Assembly (NCBI GenBank): GCA_030374735.1
Contig: JASCIV010000915.1
Coordinates: forward strand, 1 to 10,325
Length of the DNA: 10,325 bases
Direction: 5' to 3'
DNA from: Gracilaria caudata
Taxonomy: Eukaryota; Rhodophyta; Florideophyceae; Gracilariales; Gracilariaceae
Position 1 is the stretch's first letter. The number at the start of each line of letters is the position of its first letter. Of this stretch, positions 7,152 through 10,325 are shown in pieces. The position numbers were made by a program, and so were the translations under genes. The notes beneath the pieces are model-generated. The model had not been told where the DNA came from, ran no database searches, and saw only the letters and a program-made list of their open reading frames with translations.

Positions 7152-7754
7152 ATGAACGGTGCGGGTTCTGTAGAGTCGCCAGAAATGGTGCCGCTTATTT
7201 CCGACTTCGACGATGAAATAACGCCCGTGCTGACAAGCGTTCGAGCCGACGACGGGCAACCTGCCGGGAACGATGAAAACGTTGCGGCTGAGGGAAAGAA
7301 GAAGAAGGATTACGGCGCAGTGGAAAAACCGAAGAAGAAGAAGGAAAAAGAAAAGTCTCCACAGAAGCAAGTGGCAGATCTGTTGAAGACCGACATGGCG
7401 GCAGAACGGACCTTCTTCAAGTGGTTATGGACAGGTCTTCATACGGGTGCTATTGGGTCGTTTATTTTCGTGGTGTTTGATGTAGACAAGAGTGACCCGT
7501 TGAGAGTGGTTGTCGTTGGTTTCTCATGGTTTATCGCGCTTCTTCTTGTGATGTACGGCACGTTTGCGTATTACCGACGTCGGCATGCTTTGCGTACGGG
7601 TGATATACGGCATGTCCCAGAGTTCACCAGAGAACACAGCCCACTGGTTGTCGTCTCCGCGTTACTGCTGGTAGTAGGTGTGACCATGACTTATGCGCTG
7701 ATGCAAGGGGGTAAGCATGAGGTTGCCGACGTCTCTACAACTGGAGGGATCTAG
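7152..7754 (+). CDS. VTC1-like DUF202 membrane protein (polyphosphate complex subunit)
   Basis: A 200-residue protein of the DUF202/VTC1 type. VTC1-like subunits form the membrane channel of the vacuolar transporter chaperone complex, which makes polyphosphate and moves it into the vacuole or acidocalcisome. The N-terminal ~80 residues are hydrophilic: an acidic stretch, then a Lys-rich run (49-68). The family signature follows: AERTFFKWL at 84-92, then three membrane segments at about 93-111, 118-141 and 164-184. A basic YYRRRHALR loop after the second helix is typical of the family. There is no SPX or polymerase domain, so it would be an accessory channel subunit needing a VTC4-type partner elsewhere. 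ATG 7152 is the first in frame. A branch-like CTAAC and TTTCAG end 5 bases before it, so a 5' UTR intron or an upstream coding exon is possible. Confidence 0.85.
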   Translation: MNGAGSVESPEMVPLISDFDDEITPVLTSVRADDGQPAGNDENVAAEGKKKKDYGAVEKPKKKKEKEKSPQKQVADLLKTDMAAERTFFKWLWTGLHTGAIGSFIFVVFDVDKSDPLRVVVVGFSWFIALLLVMYGTFAYYRRRHALRTGDIRHVPEFTREHSPLVVVSALLLVVGVTMTYALMQGGKHEVADVSTTGGI

Positions 7755-8528
7755 AAGGGTAAGTCATGGCACAATCACGGAAGCTCTTCGCTTCACTGAC
7801 TGGCTTACGACTAAAGGATATGATGTTCTGTGAAGCACGTCAAGGACAGACACTCGGGCAAACTTCAACCAAAGGAAGGCTCTCGCTTCCTCGGTATCGT
7901 AACTTTGTTCTTTCTAATCGAAATAACCACATGCACATAGAAGTGGGATTGTTGTTTATGTTTGGGCACGCGTTCCTGATTCCGAAAACGCGGTACTGGT
8001 TCCTTCGAAACGAACTGCTGGTCATCCAAGAAGGCCAACAATGGCATTGGCCGGCGCTACCTTTTCTTCTTTGGTGTGGGCAAGGCACCCGATTGCGAAA
8101 GCATAGGAATTCTGCTCTGAGGACAGTTGTTTCGCTTAGAACAACTGAAGTTAAAAGATTTTCAACGTTTCTGCACACAAAGCTGTGTGGCACCTGCATT
8201 AACGCAGACTGTAGCTTTTATGAGGGCATAAGCGTTGGCAGATTGAGTTTCACGTTTTCCATAGACATTTACTCTCTCTCTCATCCGTATATAGAGAAGG
8301 TTAGATACACTGTAACAGCAGAGATATTCTTCTTCGTTGCAATCAAAACTGTTATCACACCTTCACAACCTTTTCCTCGATAGGGGTGATAAGTTCTTGT
8401 GCGAATTCCAAGCTGTGGTTCATCAGTAACTCACAAAAGTTTACGTGGTTTGGCAACCCAGCGATCTACCTTCGCACAAAAGTACTCTAGCGTTCTAACT
8501 GTGGGTCTTATGACTGGGCTTACGAAGG

Positions 8529-8534
8529 TATAAA
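8529..8534 (+). promoter_or_regulatory. Candidate TATA box for the SLC13-type carrier
   Basis: TATAAA (within GGTATAAAGGTATAC) lies 268 bases before the chosen carrier ATG. It would place transcription start near 8560 and leave a leader of roughly 235 bases, or a shorter one if an intron is spliced out. No other good TATA box sits between it and the ATG. Confidence 0.35.
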
Positions 8535-8601
8535 GGTATACGTGCACAGGAGCAAAGTTTTTTTCCGACGAAGGATCAGAGGGACGCAGTGACACATTGC
8601 G

Positions 8602-8609
8602 TCACGTGA
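8602..8609. promoter_or_regulatory. TCACGTGA E-box palindrome
   Basis: This perfect 8-bp palindrome with a CACGTG core is the class of site bound by bHLH and related factors. In yeast, Cbf1 uses this form at sulfur-metabolism genes and Pho4 uses the CACGTG core at phosphate genes. It lies 188 bases before the carrier ATG. It overlaps a GTGAGT donor-like sequence at 8606-8611, so an alternative reading is a 5' UTR splice site. Confidence 0.3.
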
Positions 8610-8796
8610 GTATCAAGATACAGCTTCCTTTCTTGACTGGCCCCAAATTGGCGCCGCCAATGTGCTGCTCTTCGTGCGGCAGCTCACGCGACCTTTCCAC
8701 TACCCCACCAGATATCTGGATACGGGCATTCGCTTCCACACTGGAAGCTCACAGTCACCAGACCACTGTTATCAACTCCGACGAGTCCAGGCTGCA

Positions 8797-10230
8797 ATGA
8801 CCGATCAGACCTCACAGTCGCGTCGCAACCTCCCCGTACGCGCCCCATTTCACAGCGATGACAACATCGACTGCCGCATCATATGCATCCCAGATCTTCC
8901 CGAATCCCCTTCGGATGCAGTGGTCACCGAAGACCAGTTTGTGTGTACCGCGCTTCAAATTCCTCACGTAGATCCCGGTCTCGCGGTTTTTCCCCAACCC
9001 AGTTTACCGTCTCCCACTCCTTCTGCGCAAACCTCTCCTCGTCGGGTTAGACGCGCAAAAGACTTCCGCTATGGCACCATGCCGTTGCCCATACACCAAA
9101 CCGCTTCGCCAAGTTCAGCCACGACGAGAATTCTGAGCTTGCTACAGAATAGATGGAGGATTGTTCTCTTTGGTATCACTTTCGTAGTCGGGTTGACATC
9201 GGCCACTTGGTTAATGTTTCATGACCTCGGTTGGAAAGCGGTACTGTCTGTCATCATCTTGCTGATCACGCTGGGCATCTTGTTATCCAATGCATTTTCT
9301 ACAGTGCTGTCAATGGTGTTCGGTCTCACTCTGATGCTGGCATTCGACATTGTGACGCCCTCGCGCGCAGCCGAAGGGTTTTCTAATGTTGGTGTACTAT
9401 CCGTAGCTGTTCTATTCATTGTGGCTGAGGGAATTCAGCGCACGTCAGTGTTGCTACCAATCTTTCGTGTGCTACTGGGCAAGCCGCAACGCACATGGGT
9501 CGCCCAATTGCGCGTGATGCTTCCCGTGGCATTCATTTCAGCCTTTCTGAACAACACTCCGGTGGTGGCGATGCTGATACCTGTGGTGCAATCGTGGTCC
9601 AGACGAGCGAATATACCCGTCTCAAAGTTGATGATGCCGCTGAGCAACGCTGCCGTGCTCGGAGGAACTCTGACATTGCTGGGCACGAGCACGAACTTGG
9701 TGGTGAACGGGCTGGCTGTGAAAAGCAAGATTCTTGGCGTAGACGAGAAGGGAACTGGGATTGGACTACCAATCTTCGGCATTACACGCGTTGGACTGGT
9801 GGTGCTATTTGCAGGTGTGGTATACATGCTGTTGTTTTCGCACTGCCTGCTTCGTGACCGGGGACAGACTGGAGTTGGTGCGATGATGCGTAACCCTCGT
9901 GAATACACAGTTGCTCTTTTGGTGCAAGGTCATTCACCAATTGTCGGCGAAACTGTACAGGAGGCGGGACTGCGCAATCTAAGCGGTTTGTACCTGGTTG
10001 AGGTAACTCGCGCGGACGGGACGGTGATTCCCGCAGTGGCGCCTGACACGCTCCTTCTAGAAGGCGATACGCTGCTTTTCGCCGGGGTGGTCGAGACGGT
10101 ACGCGAACTGTACCATATACAAGGACTGGTGCCCGCTACAGGTCAGTCGCAGAAAATGAAGATCGAACGACATCGACGCCGACTTGTGGAACTGGTGATC
10201 GGCGCAACGTCAGCGCTGGTGTCGGAGTAA
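8797..10230 (+). CDS. SLC13/SAC1-type anion carrier with RCK_C domain, N-terminal half only
   Basis: Member of the DASS/SLC13-type carriers that include algal SAC1/SLT sulfate transporters, which take up sulfate or related anions across a membrane. As read, 477 residues. After a hydrophilic, Pro/Ser-rich N-terminus (1-118) come hydrophobic segments at about 120-141, 147-188, 195-214, 238-264, 277-302 and 333-349. Family signatures are NNTPVVAMLIPVV (252-264) and LLGTSTNLVV (GTSTN at 296-300). An RCK_C (TrkA-C) domain follows at about 366-446. The frame stops at TAA 10228-10230, just as a second RCK_C repeat begins (LVELVIGATSALVSE). Relatives continue with that repeat and a second membrane half, so the C-terminal half is missing. 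The cause is either an intron (GTAACT at 10227) leading beyond the window or a true truncation. ATG 8797 is the first in frame; a GTG at 8662 lies upstream, so an upstream exon is not excluded. Confidence 0.85.
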   Translation: MTDQTSQSRRNLPVRAPFHSDDNIDCRIICIPDLPESPSDAVVTEDQFVCTALQIPHVDPGLAVFPQPSLPSPTPSAQTSPRRVRRAKDFRYGTMPLPIHQTASPSSATTRILSLLQNRWRIVLFGITFVVGLTSATWLMFHDLGWKAVLSVIILLITLGILLSNAFSTVLSMVFGLTLMLAFDIVTPSRAAEGFSNVGVLSVAVLFIVAEGIQRTSVLLPIFRVLLGKPQRTWVAQLRVMLPVAFISAFLNNTPVVAMLIPVVQSWSRRANIPVSKLMMPLSNAAVLGGTLTLLGTSTNLVVNGLAVKSKILGVDEKGTGIGLPIFGITRVGLVVLFAGVVYMLLFSHCLLRDRGQTGVGAMMRNPREYTVALLVQGHSPIVGETVQEAGLRNLSGLYLVEVTRADGTVIPAVAPDTLLLEGDTLLFAGVVETVRELYHIQGLVPATGQSQKMKIERHRRRLVELVIGATSALVSE

Positions 10231-10293
10231 CTGGAGATGCGGCCTGATGTGCGCGCATTATGTCTGCGAGAAGTTGATGGAAGGTTGGAATAT

Positions 10294-10309
10294 TTTATTT
10301 GGATTTATT
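10294..10309 (-). terminator. Two AATAAA signals on the minus strand
   Basis: TTTATT at 10294-10299 and 10304-10309 reads as two AATAAA hexamers on the minus strand. They could mark the 3' end of a convergent minus-strand gene beyond the right edge. If so, the carrier gene would end near 10230. In AT-rich intronic DNA they could equally be chance. Confidence 0.25.
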
Positions 10310-10325
10310 GGACATCTGCGTGTCC

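Larger units (their letters stand above)
7755..8796. other. Long intergenic region between the VTC1-like and carrier genes
   Basis: About 1 kb with no gene I can support. A plus-strand frame of 205 codons (7766-8383) starts 12 bases after the VTC1-like stop. It is rich in Trp, Phe and Cys, has weak codon structure and matches no family I know, but its length is notable. Other features: a perfect GTAAGT donor at 7759-7764, an 8-bp hairpin at 8124-8147, a short CT run and TATATA near 8272-8292, a TATA-like box at 8529, TCACGTGA at 8602-8609, and a near-palindrome ATTGGCG-C-CGCCAAT at 8647-8661. The right part is probably the carrier gene's promoter and leader. Confidence 0.5.

Noticed and set aside
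7840..8199. Minus-strand frame of 119 codons
   Set aside because: Cys/Arg/Asn-rich, no motif, and fully antisense to another doubtful frame.
1..10325. CRISPR array, tRNA, rRNA, riboswitch, insertion sequence or virus-like genes
   Set aside because: No regular spaced repeats, no cloverleaf or rRNA sequence recognised, no transposase or viral motif, and no terminal repeats seen on either strand.

Overview
This looks like a piece of nuclear DNA from a photosynthetic, probably unicellular, eukaryote. A red-lineage alga is my best guess, but the lineage is weakly supported. Reasons: single-gene units on both strands rather than operons; GT-AG introns with CTAAT/CTAAAC branch sites in the 6-phosphogluconolactonase gene; a transit-peptide-like leader on that enzyme; CCAAT boxes and an AATAAA signal; a VTC1-like polyphosphate-complex subunit; and an SLC13/SAC1-type carrier with an RCK_C (TrkA-C) domain, a design seen in algae. 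Introns are few: the long genes are uninterrupted as read here.

Layout. 1-281: GC-rich intergenic DNA with promoter-like motifs that probably serve a minus-strand gene off the left edge. 282-2180 (minus): a type II membrane protein joining a GT-A-like region to a fucosyltransferase-like region. 2181-2750: divergent promoter region, with paired CCAAT boxes for the minus gene and a pyrimidine-rich leader before metE. 2751-4988 (plus): complete cobalamin-independent methionine synthase. 4989-5445: convergent 3' regions. 5446-6439 (minus): 6-phosphogluconolactonase in three exons. 6491-7151 (plus): a small coding-like ORF followed by an unresolved stretch that may hold further exons. 7152-7754 (plus): VTC1-like DUF202 protein. 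7755-8796: long region without a convincing gene, holding a TATA-like box and a TCACGTGA E-box before the next gene. 8797-10230 (plus): the first half of an SLC13-type carrier, ending abruptly at the start of its second RCK_C domain. It is either cut by an intron running off the window or truncated.

Base composition changes strongly across the window. Positions 361-420 are 75% G+C and 5941-6000 are 43%. The glycosyltransferase end is rich in GCGC, while the right half is more balanced.

Functionally the genes are mostly independent metabolic units: Golgi glycosylation, methionine synthesis, the oxidative pentose phosphate pathway, polyphosphate storage and anion uptake. The one suggestive theme is nutrient handling. 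A VTC1-like subunit and a SAC1/SLT-like carrier are co-oriented neighbours, and metE is a sulfur amino-acid gene. I found no mobile element, CRISPR array, tRNA or rRNA, and nothing I would claim as a new biological system. The most interesting items are the glycosyltransferase fusion, the cut carrier gene, the possible frameshift or hidden exons at 6491-7151, and the dual-start, spliced lactonase.
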